The position numbers were made by a program, and so were the translations under genes. The notes under the pieces are model-generated. The model made no database searches and was not told the DNA's origin. It worked only from the letters and a program-made list of their open reading frames with translations. DNA of 64,000 nt from Cryphonectria parasitica EP155. Lineage: Eukaryota > Ascomycota > Sordariomycetes > Diaporthales > Cryphonectriaceae. This document shows, piece by piece, positions 43,858 through 55,639 of this stretch. The stretch is from positions 186,001 through 250,000 of the forward strand of contig NW_024468910.1 of NCBI RefSeq assembly GCF_011745365.1. Reading direction: 5' to 3'. The stretch's first letter is position 1. Every line of letters starts with the position of its first letter.

Positions 43858-45484
43858 GTGCATACACACCACGCCCGTCGAGGACAACCCGCCAGGATAT
43901 CGCTGCCAGCCAGGCTCGAAAGAAGGACAAAAAAAAAGCCTCCGGGCTTTGGTGCACCGGCTACAGGTCGCCGCAAGACCAGAGCGGCTTCAGGCAGGGT
44001 GGTGGATGGGGAATTGGATCCCGAGAAGATCCTCCGCAGACATGGACGAGCAGCGACACAACGGACCAGAAGAGAACAGCCTGCCCAAGCCCTTCTTCCG
44101 CCGGCCACGGTCGAGGCTGGCCAGGCACCAGCGGTAACAATACCGGAGCCTCGCTCAGGCGTCAAGAGTGTCGGGAACGCCGCCGAGAACACTGCCGACT
44201 CTACGATCAGGCACACCATCGAGAACCCCTTCGAGGGCAGCTTTGGGCAGAGAACATCGTCGGAGGAGTCTGGCTTCGGATACCAAGATCCCCTGCAGGT
44301 CTTCTACAGGCGTGTTGGATATCTGCCGCCGCTGAGCGACGCGGCGCTCGACCTTCTGGGGTCTATCCTGCTAGATCCTGGGGTCTTTGCTAGGATGGCC
44401 CGCATGTCTGCCAATAAGAACCTCAAAGAGTTCCAGCGAGGACTCGGTTACCGCAACGTGGCTTTGACCCCCTCGGGAGAGCCCGGCCGAGAAGGCCTAC
44501 AACGACAAGCTCTGGGCTCTGGACAAGAGCAAGTGCACACTCTCATCTCAGGAGCCAACATTTCAGCGGACGATGCTGATCTCCATGATCGACCGGTACC
44601 GGCTGATTTACGAAAAGGGAGAACATGGCCCCACGACAATGCTCGACTTCGCTGCCGAGGGTGTCTGGGGATGCCCGCCCATGCCCACAATGGCCTCGCG
44701 GAGGCTGGAGGATTTCCTTACACAGCCGAAACCTGACCTTGCTGTGGCCTTTCGGCGGCAGAGCCTGTTCCCTGCGGGTACGAACTGGAACATATTCCCC
44801 ACCGCGACGCAGAGGTTGGTATGTTATGAGGACATCAGCCCGCCCAGCGACGACAGAGCTTTCCACTTCCTGACAGTCGAAGCAAAGAAGAGCGAGCTAG
44901 ACATCTCCGATAGCGTTGCCCGCGCTCAAAGCCTCAATAATGCGAGCCAGGCTCTGCACAACATGTATGAGTTCTTCAGAGAAGCCGACGATGGGAAGGG
45001 GGAGAAGTTTGTGGACCTCTTCTTCGATAAAGTCCGCTTCTTCTCTGTGGTCGCGACATCCGAGGGCATCAAGATCCGGATTTACCGGGCCTGTCGCATT
45101 AGCTCCGGTGCAGACAAGAGCGCCGATGACTACGACCAACAGGGCTTGGATAATCCCATCCGAGATGACTACCCGCTGAAGTTTCTATATAGCGACTACT
45201 GGACAGCCCACAGCCCACTCAACCGGCAAGAGGTCATCACTGTCTTCGCACAGATCCTGTACGGTTACGGAGTTGGAGAGCTTGCCGGCTATCTGCGGGA
45301 TGCCATCCTGGAGATGGACCAGAAGTTCCAGAAGTACGAGAGAAACATGGGCTTCTTCTTCCAGAGGAGCGAGGCCTATTACTCCCACGGGCAGCTCCCA
45401 CCACTCTCGCGCGCAGCCAGCCAGAACCTTCGAGTCCAGTCCCAAGCGGCAACAAGCACCAACGCCAGCACCAGCAGTATATAG
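43858..45484 (+). pseudogene. PD-(D/E)xK-like fungal protein, frameshifted
   Basis: The N-terminal half (43858 to about 44475) has PEKILRRHGR, then NPFEGSFGQRTSSEESGFGY and VFARMARMSANKNLKEFQRG. Near 44475 the frame must change: the 44573 frame extended upstream gives SPAEKAYNDKLWALDKSKCT and joins smoothly with RTMLISMIDRYRLIYEKGEH. The core shows PKPDLAVAFRRQSL and, 48 residues on, FHFLTVEAKKSE, i.e. a D...E-x-K arrangement as in the genes at 7.6 and 31 kb. The C-terminus (YPLKFLYSDYWTAHSPLNRQ) is intact to the stop at 45482-45484. A single-base deletion near 44475, or a sequencing error, explains the split. The first codon of the visible frame is GTG; the start is unknown. Confidence 0.7.
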
Positions 45485-45486
45485 CT

Positions 45487-48290
45487 TCAGTTAGTTGGGC
45501 CTGCTTTGCCCGTTTCCTGTTTGCAGCTCTTCGAGCTGCGTCTTGTCAACAAACCCGACCCTGCCTGAGGACCTTTCCTGTTACCTGCCTGCTCGACGTT
45601 CCCTGCCCGACCTGAGACCGTGACAACCCCAAGCCATCGTATTGATTTTTCCGCCGGTTCCACGTTAAAGTCTCCTGCCTTGACGCTGGGCGAGTCATCG
45701 CCCTTTTTGCGTTCAAAGTGTATCAGCTCACTCTTTCCTGGGTCGAATGCGATGGCGTTTTCCCGTCCCCATTCTGGGGTGTCTTGGAGGTCCCTTGACA
45801 ATGCCCTAGCTGTCTCCTTCGTGTCTTTGCCGATCCTGAGAAAGGCCACGTCATCCGCATACGCAAAGCGCAGGCGCGTGTTTCCCTTCAGGAGTAGGGG
45901 AGAGAGGTAGAGCATGTAGAGGATGGGGGAGACCGGTGACCCCTGCGGGAGGCCGCAGCTGAGTTCCTTGACTCCTGTTGTCACCCCATCGAACCTGACC
46001 TTCGCGTACCGACCGCTGACAAAGTCATTGGTCCATTTGACCAGGTTGTCCGGCCAACCCTGCTTCCTGAGTCTGAGGGTGGTGAGGCGGTTTTTGAGAA
46101 CAGCGTCAAAGGCCCCTTGGACATCCATTGTGAGAAGCGAGGCCACTTCGCCCCGGTGGAGGGCTTTTTCCACATAAGTGAGTGAGGCAGGCCGCGAGGT
46201 CAACCGCCGACCGCTTCGGCAGTGCGCCGAAGTGTTGGTTGCTGAGTAGTCCTTGCCGTACTGCCGTGATAGAGAGGCGTTTCGCGACCATCCTTTCCAT
46301 GCCTTTGCCTATGCAAGAGAGAAGGGCAATGGGCCGGTATGATCGAAAGGTGGAGTAGTCGCTCTTCCCCACCTTGGGGATCATGGCTACCTCCGCCGTC
46401 TTGAAGGCCCGGGGGTAATAGCCAAGTCGGAGACATCCCTCGTAGAGGTCCCTGACCAGTTCTCCTATGTATGGCCATGCCACGTTGAGGAGCCGAACCG
46501 TGATGCCATCCACGCCCGGGGTTGTGTTTCCCGAGCCTGTGCAGCATGTCTTTGCCTCCTCCATGGTGACCTGTGCCTTCCACGGGAGTTCCCAGGGGAG
46601 TTCGTCCAGAGGAACCCAGGGGTCCGGGATGTCGTCGTCCGCGGAGAACCTGTAGAGGACCGAGTCCCTCAGATGCTCTGCCTTCTCCATGGGTTCCGCT
46701 ACCGCCCCTCCCTTGGTGCGTGAGGGGTGGCGGTTTGAAGGAATCTGGGGTCTTGTGCCATGCCGTGATGGCAAAGATCTTTGCATCCCCCGTGGCTTCC
46801 CGGATCTTCTCGTCTCAGAATGCGCGCTTCGCCCTCCTGACGATGTCCTTGAGGGCCTTTCTGGCCGCTTCCTGTTCCTCCCCGTTTCCCAGGGCCTGGG
46901 CTTCGTGGTGGGCCTTGGCTGCAGACCTGCAGTCGTCGCCCCACCAGGAGGCCTTGTTTCCCCGTACAACCGGGGTTCGTCCGACAGCTGCGATTGCATC
47001 TGAGAGCAAGGTGACAATGCCCTCAGCCACCCTCTCCAGTTCCTCTTGGGTGTCAGTATTTCGAGGCAAGTATCGTGAGTTGTTCCTCACAGTAATGCCG
47101 AAGTCTAGGATCCCATCCTCCCTCACCCTAGGGTTTGGGGCTCTGGGCTGGTGCCGGCTCTTTTCCCTCCACCGTTGTCCAGAGGGTGAAGTGGTCCGAT
47201 CCCGTGTGGAGTCCGGGCATCACCTTGGTCCTAGCGTTGAGAATGTTGGTGAAGACCAGGTCCAGAGTGTTGCCTTGTTCGTGCGTGGGTGCTTCCGGGT
47301 TGATGTTTGTCAGTTCCGGTCTCCCTCCTTGTGCCTCATTTTGCCACAGTTTCCGCATCTGGGCTCCCTGGCGCACCTCCTCGGGTCGTGGTAGTCCCAG
47401 CACGTGGTGCATTGTGTGATTTGCACCTTTCTCTCGAGCCGTCTTGCCGGCTTGGACCCAAGGATCCTGAAGCCCGGTTTGACTGGTTCCTGGAATGAGA
47501 TGACCCATTCTTTGACTGACGGGTCGGCCTCTTGATGTCTTGTGGGGTGACAGTTAACTGGTTCTTTGCCAGTCACTGCCCTCGCTTCCTGGGGTACGAG
47601 TTCGTCTACCCTCCTCTGTCCGTTGTGGGCACGCAGGAGAGTGGCCTGGGCTAACCGCAGTAGGACGGGGTGGATAGCCGCCCTGGTGCAGTTTGCCCAT
47701 TCCTTCGAGAGTCCCCTCCCCGAAGTCATCGAGCGCGCCGTCCAGCGCGATCGCAACAGCTTTGAGGACTTGTCTTCTTGCCCTCTTCGTGGCTTCCTCC
47801 TGCAGAAGGGTTTTGTCGAGAGCTTCTGCAAGAGAGCCTTTGTTCGCCTTCCGTCCTTCCTTGAACTCGTAGCCGAGGGGGATAGCAGGTACGGTAGGGA
47901 AGCTGATGATTCGACGGTCGTTCGTTCCGCCGGCCGTGCTTGTTTCGATTTCTCCTGTCCTGGCGAGTGAGGAGGGAAGGAGGGGGACCATCCTTTTGGC
48001 TGGTTGTGGTGTCGCAGGTGATCCAGCTGGCCTCTTGTCGAGGGCTGGGGGGTTGTCGGGCATCTGACACTGCTGCCATGATGTCGCCGAAGGCCGCGCG
48101 GTCGTCTGTGGTGATCCAAGCCACTGCTTGACTTCCTGTTTGGGTAGGTGTGACAATCCCTTGGTGTTGTGGACCTAGGGGTCGGAAAGAGAAAAGGAAG
48201 AAGGATGGTGGTGGTGTTGAGGACAACCGCATCGTGAAAATTCTGTCGAAGATGGGGCCACTGTTAGGGGGAACAGTGTCGGCTCCTAAC
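45487..48290 (-). pseudogene. Tad/I-type LINE, deleted and frameshifted
   Basis: Reading leftwards: a gag-like ORF1 (ALDKTLLQEEATKRARRQVL, then a zinc-knuckle region TTCWDYHDPRRCAREPRCGN near 47350-47420), the end of the endonuclease (GNTLDLVFTNILNARTKVMP, LHTGSDHFTLWTTVEG), the linker, and reverse transcriptase (TPGVDGITVRLLNVAWPY, SYRPIALLSCIGKGMERMVA, AFDAVLKNRL, GLPQGSPVSPILY, RLRFAYADDVAFLRIG with the catalytic ADD). The zinc-knuckle and endonuclease pieces abut, so most of the endonuclease is deleted, and the RT is split over at least three frames. The end after KSIRWLGVV has no RNase H or tail. Confidence 0.9.
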
Positions 48291-49113
48291 CTTTCTTAAC
48301 ATAGGTGGTCCGTGCACCCATGCCAAGAAAGTTGATGTCAGGTTGAAGTTCGCCGTTTCGTGACCTGTGTGTGTGTGTGTGTGTGTGTGTATTAACGTCT
48401 GTATATCGGGTCTAGGCTAAGTACACTTGGTGCTCTTATTTCCTATCCCTTCGCCTCCCGCAGGGCATATAGACGGTTGGCCTGGTTACCAACATGTTGC
48501 TGTACAAAAGAAATATAAAACAAAGAAACTTGTTTCTCAGTCTGGTTCGCCCTCGCTTCCGACAGGGAGAGCATCGTAGACGCCCGAGTCTCGCACATAA
48601 TCGCAGAACGAAGGCTATCCTAGTTGTTCCAGCATGTCCTCCAGTTCCCGTCCGCATCTGGGCTATTTCGGATCTGTGGCAGTATCATCATCATCATCAT
48701 ATCATCAGCTTTTTCTGAGCATCTGCCATCTAGAACAAGCCGTTGTCTAGACCCTTCAGCAGGCAGGCAGGCAGGATCGCCATCACTGCATCGCCCATTT
48801 TCATCCTGCTTATTCCGTATAGCGCGGAGGCGGGTCTGTCTCATATGCTGACTCAGCCGTCCCACTGCACGTCGCCCGCTCGCTGTAGGAAGTTTCGGGG
48901 CCGCCCAGCGACCAGAGATCGGCTAGGGGCCCATGGCCCTGCAGAGGGGCCGAGCGGGAATGGCCGTAGCGGCTGCAGCGGCCGTACCAATCAGTGGGCC
49001 AGAAAGGCTATACGAGGCATCGGGAAACATCTTTTACATAAACCGAGGTAGCCCCCCAAACCCTCCCATAATAAACTCTCCGGTCGCAACCTTCCCTACC
49101 ACCGAATTCACCA
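48291..49113. other. Intergenic stretch with microsatellites
   Basis: Contains a (GT)12-like run at 48366-48390 and an ATC-rich run near 48684-48710. No gene recognised. Confidence 0.6.
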
Positions 49114-50381
49114 ATGGATCCGCCGTCTCTCCACGAACTTGCCGAGGAGGCGACATTCGAGAGCTACGACGGTAGAACGTACGTGAAGCCCCCCCTTGCA
49201 AATGACTGCCAGGCCGTGAGAAATAACGGGGCGAATTGCTGACTTCGCCTCGTATTGCATGCACTAGGATCATCTCGATCCCAAATGTGGAGAAGCTTTC
49301 CGGCCTCGACCAGCTCAAGGTCTTCAAAATAGCAGAGTACGAAGAAGAGAAGAAAAAAAAACAAAAAAAAACCACAAAAAAGAAATCCAGAACAGTTCCG
49401 TCCTAGGACTAGGCTAATTAATAATCATGGTGCAATTGGCAGGGAACAGCTGCTCTCAGGCGGGCAGCGGATGTCGAGTGCGGTTGATTCCCAAGAGCTG
49501 CGGTCCAGACTCGAGTGAGCTTCGGCTGTCCCCCAAGCCTCTGGCTACTATTCTCTAACCACCTTATAACAGCTTGTTGACACCGGAGCCGTCGGGCGAA
49601 GAAGAGTCGAACAAGGGATGGATGGCTGAGGCATATCGGGAACTTGAACGCGACGGCTGTCCTCCCTGCCACCCGCTCTACGACACCTTTCCTCTGCAAG
49701 ACCCGGCCGAGAAGTACCGGCCGATCATAGACTGGTGGCGCTTCTACGGCGGAGACCTGGAGGAGACTTTTTTCTGCGAACAGCGACGGGATTGGAAAAA
49801 CTTCCGCTCCTGGCAGTCACAGAGGCGAGCCCTGAATGCTACCGATGAGCGATTTAATCGATATGTGGCCAAGATTCGCGAATGCCGACAAAAGTATAGC
49901 CTGGATAAACCATGTTCCTCTGCAGCGGGGTCGACAGACCCAGGAGGACACCTGGGTTGAATACCAGCACTACCACCTCCTTCGGCACGTTGGTTATTAA
50001 AAAGAGCTTACTAAAACAACGGCAGCCGAGAGAGTGGCCTATGCAGCAGCTGTGGAGTGCAAACAAAACCAGCTGCAACTGCACCAGAACCTGCTGGACT
50101 GGATCGAACAGCAACGACGTGCCATGGATCCACAAAGCCGTCTGCTACCTGGCGAAAAGAGGAAGAGGGACTCCGACAATAACGGCCACGACAACGAGAT
50201 GCAGATGTGTTCCAAGAGGAGAGAATGCACTGCAGGCCCGGGGCAGCAACATGCTAAGGTGCTGCTATTGACTCGACGCATCACCCGAGCACAGCGCTGC
50301 CAGCTCTATGGAAAGGATGCCCAGCTGGTCCAGCTGGGGCGACATGGCGAGCTGCTTGTACAAGACGGGCGGGCAAGCTGA
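49114..50381 (+). pseudogene. Unknown four-exon gene with frameshift and stop
   Basis: ATG at 49114 (MDPPSLHELAEEATFESYDG). Introns 49179-49267, 49337-49442 and 49515-49572 all have GT...AG ends and join in frame (GRT|IISIPNVEKLSGLDQLKVFK, AE|EQLLSGGQRM, RL|DLLTPEPSG). Exon 4 reads KGWMAEAYRELERDG and YRPIIDWWRFYGGDLEETFF. Near 49885 a one-base insertion shifts frame; the continuation is HVPLQRGRQTQEDTWVEYQH, then TAA at 49998-50000 (a CAA position), then RVAYAAAVECKQNQLQLHQN and WIEQQRRAMDPQSRLLPGEK. The C-terminal part is Q/R-rich and probably nuclear. No family recognised; the well-formed exons suggest a recently lost gene. Confidence 0.65.
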
Positions 50382-50549
50382 GGAGCCTGGTGTTGTCTGT
50401 AAGCCAAGACCAAGTCCTATAGAGCTCATAAGAAGATCAGACAAGGCCAGCAAGGTCTGGAAACCGGATACAGTTTCAGCGGTTTCAGGAGGCTTTCAAG
50501 GGCTTCCAGAGACCCAGATAAATAGTCGATAGCTTGCCCTCTCGATAGT

Positions 50550-50897
50550 TGTAATAGAATCAAGCTTCAACGCTCTTTTATTTCAACAAATGACGCCAAT
50601 GCAAACAAGACAGTGGGTTTGACGTTTTTGTGTGTTGATATGTTTTTGGTAGTGTGGTTCCTTAGGAAGGCTGCCGCGGAGGAAGAAGGGCGAAGCGGGC
50701 TTAATGCCCATAGAGAAAGGAAGAGAGCGTGTCTGAGACTCACTGCGATCCTCCATTCCTTATAACCCTAACCCTGGGTTATGTAAGCTTGATTTGCGTT
50801 CTGGTGAGTGTTGAACTTCCCGCTCCGTAGGGTCCGTTCTAGGTGTTCTTATTGCGTCGCAACATCCCGTGATCTGCAAGTTGGATGGGTCATGACA
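50550..50897 (-). repeat. Gypsy-type LTR, possibly solo (348 bp)
   Basis: Ends TGTAATAG...GGTCATGACA on the plus strand. In minus orientation it contains AATAAAAG, a likely polyadenylation signal, near the end. Flanks are ATAGT (50545-50549) and ATATT (50898-50902), a 4-of-5 match that may be an old duplication. Telomere-like motif at 50763-50775. Related to, but distinct from, the LTR at 60191. Confidence 0.7.
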
Positions 50898-50942
50898 ATA
50901 TTCTTACTAGTTGAGTAGTTTTATTATTTTGTCAGTTAGGTT

Positions 50943-51400
50943 GTTTCCAATATCCTTGTCAGATCACGGGTGGTTTTAAGCATCCTTGTCAGATCACGGG
51001 TGGTTTTAAGCATCCTTGTCAGATCACGGGTGGTTTCAAGCATCCTTGTCAGATCACGGGTGGTTTCAAGCATCCTTGTCAGATCACGGGTAATTTTGAG
51101 CATCCTTGTCAGATCACGGGTGGTTTCAAGCATCCTTGTCAGATCACGGGTAATTTTGAGCATCCTTGTCAGATCACGGGTGGTTTCAAGCATCCTTGTC
51201 AGATCACGGGTGGTTTCAAGCATCCTTGTCAGATTACGGGTGGTTTTAAGCATCCTTGTCAGATCACGGGTGGTTTTGAGCATCCTTGTCAGATTACGGG
51301 CGGTTACAAGCATCCTTGTAAGTCGGGTGGTTTGAACATCCTTGTCAGATGACAGGCGGCTTCGAGCATTCTTGTCAGTCGAGGAGTTTTATTATTCTTA
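50943..51400. repeat. 30-bp minisatellite, about 14 copies
   Basis: Tandem units of 30 bp containing GCATCCTTGTCAGATCACGG; the remainder of the unit is TGGTTTTAA or TGGTTTCAA with a variant TAATTTTGA. Unit length is a multiple of three and there are no stops, so both strands are open across it. The last units are degenerate. Confidence 0.95.
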
Positions 51401-51416
51401 TTACCTGTGGGTCCTA

Positions 51417-54278
51417 GCCCTCCTGACCCACTACCTCCGTTCCTCCCGTAGTGGGTGCTGTTATTAGTGGACAGCCGTTATCAGTGGACACTTTGGAGGA
51501 ATCACATTTGTATGGGGCTGCTATACAAATCAATATCTTGATGCAGTGATTTTTCAAAGAATTTCACACAACCGAGAAACCTCTTACAAACTTGAAAGTG
51601 AGCGAGGTTAGTGGACCTCTGTCGGTCTATAGATACTTTTTATCTAGCTAGCTCCTAAGGTACTAATATACCCATTTCTATAGGCAATATACATCCAAGG
51701 GACAGAGAGTGGGAAGCTCAATGTAAGGCTTTGGGGCTAGAAACCTTGAATAGCTCGAATGATCTCTTTACCGTTCCGAGAAAGGCCTTCTCGCCTGATT
51801 CAGTTGAGCAACTGAAGTACAGGTAGCGATAAGGTTATATTCTCATCATCGTACCAGGCTGAAGCGCTCTGCTCATCAGCTTCTTTATTCTGATGCGAAG
51901 CTATTGCCGTATACAGCTCCTGGGTTGCAGACAGCGAGGCTATATTGATGTTGTGCAAAGGGCGTTCTAGGCTAAGGCTCAAGCCAGATATCTCGACATC
52001 GCTGGAAACAGATATAAAGCCGTCCTCCTCCTCCTTCTCCTCCTTCTTCTTCTCGAGGGCCTGCTGTAAATCAGGGACTAATTGATATGGTGGTGTTGTA
52101 GGCTCCTCCTCTTGGGTTGCCAGTTGAGCCTCAGGGCAATAGATCATCAGCTATTCCCTGAAGAGGATTGGCTGCTCTTCATATCTATAACCAGCCTCTT
52201 TCCATGCAGTACGTTGCTCTTTTCGCATTGCTGTTTTCTTCTGTGCCTTGTCCTTCCTCGCCTTGGCCTCCTCATGCTTCCCGATGCGCTTGATCCTTCG
52301 TATTTCAGCTTGACGATCTTTCTTCTCGCTCAGGGCATTCTGTTGTTGTATATCGCTGACTGTAAGACTGGTCATCACCTTGCTGTCTGGCTTGATCTGT
52401 TTCCTAGTCAAAGAGTTCTTATACTTCATTATCCTCGTTGATGATTTCTTTCATCTTCTGCTAGTTTGCTTTTAAGAAGAACTATCAGTAGCCATCGTAT
52501 TCAACGTATTCAAGCTTCTTCGTATGCCTAAGAACAGCAGGTCAGCATAGTGATCCAGGAGCCTTGCTGCTGTTCGTAAGCCCTGAGCATCAGTCTCTGC
52601 TGAGAGAGACGGAAGGAGCTGAGAATATTTTGCACGCTTTGTCTTCTTTTGCTTGTTAGTTAGGTCTGATAAAACAAACTAGCTATTGATTAGCTAGAAA
52701 CTTGTTCTTGCAAAGCCACTAAGGATATGCATTGCTGTAAACGCATGATCAATCATAAGCTGGAAACAAATCAGATCAGCAGTAGAAAGCAAAGCAGAGC
52801 TAGAAATATACCTGTAAGGCATCCTGTACGAAATCGTTTCTTATAAAGCTGAGATCATCACATCTAACCTTCTTGATAAGGATTTGACAATACTTGGCTT
52901 TCAACCACTGGAAAACGTCCACATCCATTGGCTGAAGAAGATGCGTAGAATGAGGAGGTAGGAAGACCACGATGATGTCAAAACGAAAGCAATAGTCCAG
53001 GATTGAGATGCTGTGATGCTTTGAAAAGCTGTTGATAATCAGACAGCGATAAATCCGTTAATGCTGAGCACGCTGATCAGAAGCTATTGCTTTTGAATCG
53101 TCTTCCTAGCGCTAGTTGAACTTTTCAGTACTATCAACACCAAACCACTCTTTCAGAGTATATCCAAGCCTCTTCAGCTCTGCATGATAGATATAGGAGT
53201 ATTGGTTAAAGTGCTGAACCCAGTCCAGCATAATCTCAGCGTTTGAAAAGCCTGTATCAGACTTGTTAAAGCGAATCTCATCATGAAGATATGTTTTTGC
53301 TCATCCTGAGCTTGGCCACTGCTTGAAGATACAGTACGCCGGGATAGCATTACCAACAGCACTGCCACATCCAATAAGGATCATCAACTCTCTATTATTG
53401 AAATTATACACTTCAGCCCTCGCTTTTCGCTCTGTAGCAACGACGATGCATTGAATGCAGCTAGATAGAACGCCGATACGGTTGCCACACTCATCAGCAT
53501 TCCAGATGCTTGAGGGCACCAAGCTATATGACTGAATAGCAGCCTCGTATTTGTTGAAAAAGCTATTAATATCTTCTAAAGCAACCTCGAGGCTTTGACG
53601 AGCTGCTTCGATAGGCTTGATAAGCACTAACTGAAGCTCAGGATGCTTAGCTAGCTGTTATAGTATGAAATGTGAACCAACTAGCAGTTTTTGATGCATC
53701 GAACGCATAGTATTGGCAGCAGCAACAAGCATCTCCTTTACAGTAGGAAACGTTCCATTGCTAAGCTGTACTACATATCTAACGAGAGCTTCACCTTCCC
53801 AGGGCTTGAGGTATAGCAGGTGGCCATGAGGCTTTATTGAACGAGCTGAAAAGCCTTGATAGCGTATCTTGATGATATGCTTGCTTAAGCCACTTTTGCT
53901 GTATAGTGTTCTCTCTGCAAAGGCGCGCAAGGAGGTTCTCGAGGGCTTGAGGGGCTCTGGATCGTCTTGAGAAGGTTTTGCACTGCGAGGGCGGCTTCGA
54001 CGCGTTTGCCACGCGCTGAGAGCAGTCTTGAAAGCCTTATAGGCAGCATCTCCTTGAGCCTTGATGGCTAGGAACTCTTGCGCAGCTTCCGCACATGATG
54101 GAAAGGGGTCAGGCTCAGCTGTATGGCCTGAAGAGGAAGCTATCGCGATGGAGGGTGTGTGTGTGTGTGTGTGTGTGAGGAAAAGAGGATGAGGGAAAAA
54201 AAAGTGTCCACTAATAACGGCTGTCCACTAATAACGGCACCCACTACGGGAGGAACGGAGGTAGTGGGTCAGGAGGGC
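51417..54278 (-). mobile_element. Decayed pogo-type transposon
   Basis: Terminal inverted repeats of about 75-80 bp start GCCCTCCTGACCC (51417) and match 54200-54278 with about two mismatches. They contain two copies of CGTTATTAGTGGACA. TA flanks on both sides (51415-51416, 54279-54280). The interior is a broken transposase. Confidence 0.88.
51800..54012 (-). pseudogene. pogo transposase relic
   Basis: Blocks on the minus strand: a Tc5-type helix-turn-helix (SKHIIKIRYQGFSARS), SSIWNADECGNRIGV with the first catalytic Asp, CLIINSFSKHHS where the second Asp has become Asn, and HLLQPMDVDVFQWLKAKY with the third Asp. A C-terminal basic segment (EIRRIKRIGKHEEAKARKDK) and an acidic tail follow. 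Many stops and frame changes; inactive. Confidence 0.85.
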
Positions 54279-54288
54279 TAGGACTCAC

Positions 54289-55608
54289 GGCACGTTCCTG
54301 ACAAAAAAGAGCGCACTCAGTAATACGTCATTGCACTAAACTTAGGCAAGGACTTGGCCACCCCCTTTCTTTTTTCCATCCCTTTCCTTTTTCTTTTTTT
54401 TCTTTATTTAGTTATTTTTCAATCAACTTCATTCAAGATGGGTGCTATGGCCCATTCGACGCCTAAAAAGAATAAACTTCAAGGAGCCTGTGAATTCAAC
54501 GATGCACATGGTATCCCATACTTTAAATCTGACGCATTTCGGCATTTCGGCTTTAGCAAGTCATCCGGCTGTGCTGCCCTCCGTGAGCCTGAGCAAAGAA
54601 ATGGACGAACATTTCATTCGACATACTCCGAGACTAGAGGAAGGCGTCGATTGATAGATAATCAATGCTTTGCTTAGCTTGAAAGATTCCTTGAATCTGA
54701 AGGCTTTAATGCTCGTACAACTTCCTGGGAAGCAATGCCAGTAGCAGCTGGCCTTGATATCGAGGTTTCTGGCCGTACAGTACATCGAATGCTTAGTACT
54801 CGAAGCTGGCGTTTCTGTATAGCTTGTTCGAAGACCTGGATCTCGCCACAGTTAAAAGAAACAAGAGAAAAATACTGCCGTGGCTTGCTTGAGAAATATG
54901 GCACTGATCTAATACACTGGAGGCATTTCCGCTTTACCGATAAGACTCACTTCGGATATGGCCCTCAAGGCAAGATCTATATCTGCCGGCGTCCCTGGGA
55001 AAGAACATGTGCAGATTGCCTTGTTGAAAATCAGCAGCCAGAGAAAGAAATGGATCAAAAACAGAAACGATTGCATGCCTGAGCAGCAGTTAGCTATGAT
55101 AGCTTCAAGGATGGTTTTTACTGGTATAATATTCCATCGAATCAGAATGGCAAGATGAACTTACAAGTTTATTACGATGAGATTCTTCAACCAGTTGTTA
55201 GCGAATGGATCCAGCGAGGAGATCATTTTGTATTAGAAGAAGATAATGATTCAGAGCATAGCAGTACGCAAGGAAATAATATTGTATGCAAGTGGAAGAA
55301 GGAAAATAGCATTGTAAGCTTTTTCAATTGTTCTCAATTGCTAGATCTCATCGCAAGCTCTATTGAAAAGGCTTTTCAAGGGCTGAAAATGTATGTACGG
55401 AAACAGCCACATTGGGATGATAATACATTAAGACTTTCAGCCCAGGAAAGCTTTAATACTTTATCTATTTCTGCTGTAAATAGCTGGATTGATGCAATTC
55501 CTCAGATTTTGCAAGATTGCGTCGATAATGATAGTGGAATTACTGGGCATTGAGGATAAATGAAAAATGTCTGTTGTTGAGTGCGCTCTTTTTTGTCAGG
55601 AACGTGCC
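54289..55608 (+). mobile_element. Tc1/mariner-type transposon
   Basis: Perfect 31-bp inverted repeats (54289-54319, 55578-55608) start GGCACGTTCCTGAC and include a run of six A. A transposase lies between them. No clear TA duplication is visible, because the decayed pogo element sits directly against the left end. Confidence 0.88.
54438..55553 (+). pseudogene. Tc1/mariner transposase with two in-frame stops
   Basis: One frame from ATG 54438 (MGAMAHSTPKKNKLQGACEF) to 55553, interrupted by TAG at 54675-54677 and TGA at 55080-55082. It has an N-terminal binding region (FGFSKSSGCAALREPEQRNG) and DDE_3-like blocks: HWRHFRFTDKTHFGYG (first Asp), FVLEEDNDSEHS (second Asp) and ASSIEKAFQGLK (third acid). 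About 370 codons, near the usual length for this family. Otherwise undamaged, so this is a recent loss. Confidence 0.85.
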
Positions 55609-55639
55609 ACGGGTAGATACTAGGTGGCTGTCAGTACTG

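Noticed and set aside
43458..44393. 311-codon ORF starting in the C-rich tract
   Set aside because: Runs out of phase with the supported PD-(D/E)xK-like frame and is R/P/T-biased by GC content.
46573..47394. 273-codon plus ORF
   Set aside because: Antisense of the LINE RT region; the minus strand has the RT motifs.
50936..51335. Long ORFs on both strands with decapeptide repeats
   Set aside because: They result from the 30-bp minisatellite having no stop in these frames; no start context, no non-repeat coding flanks.
50943..51400. CRISPR-like array
   Set aside because: Repeats are contiguous without unique spacers, and the window is eukaryotic.
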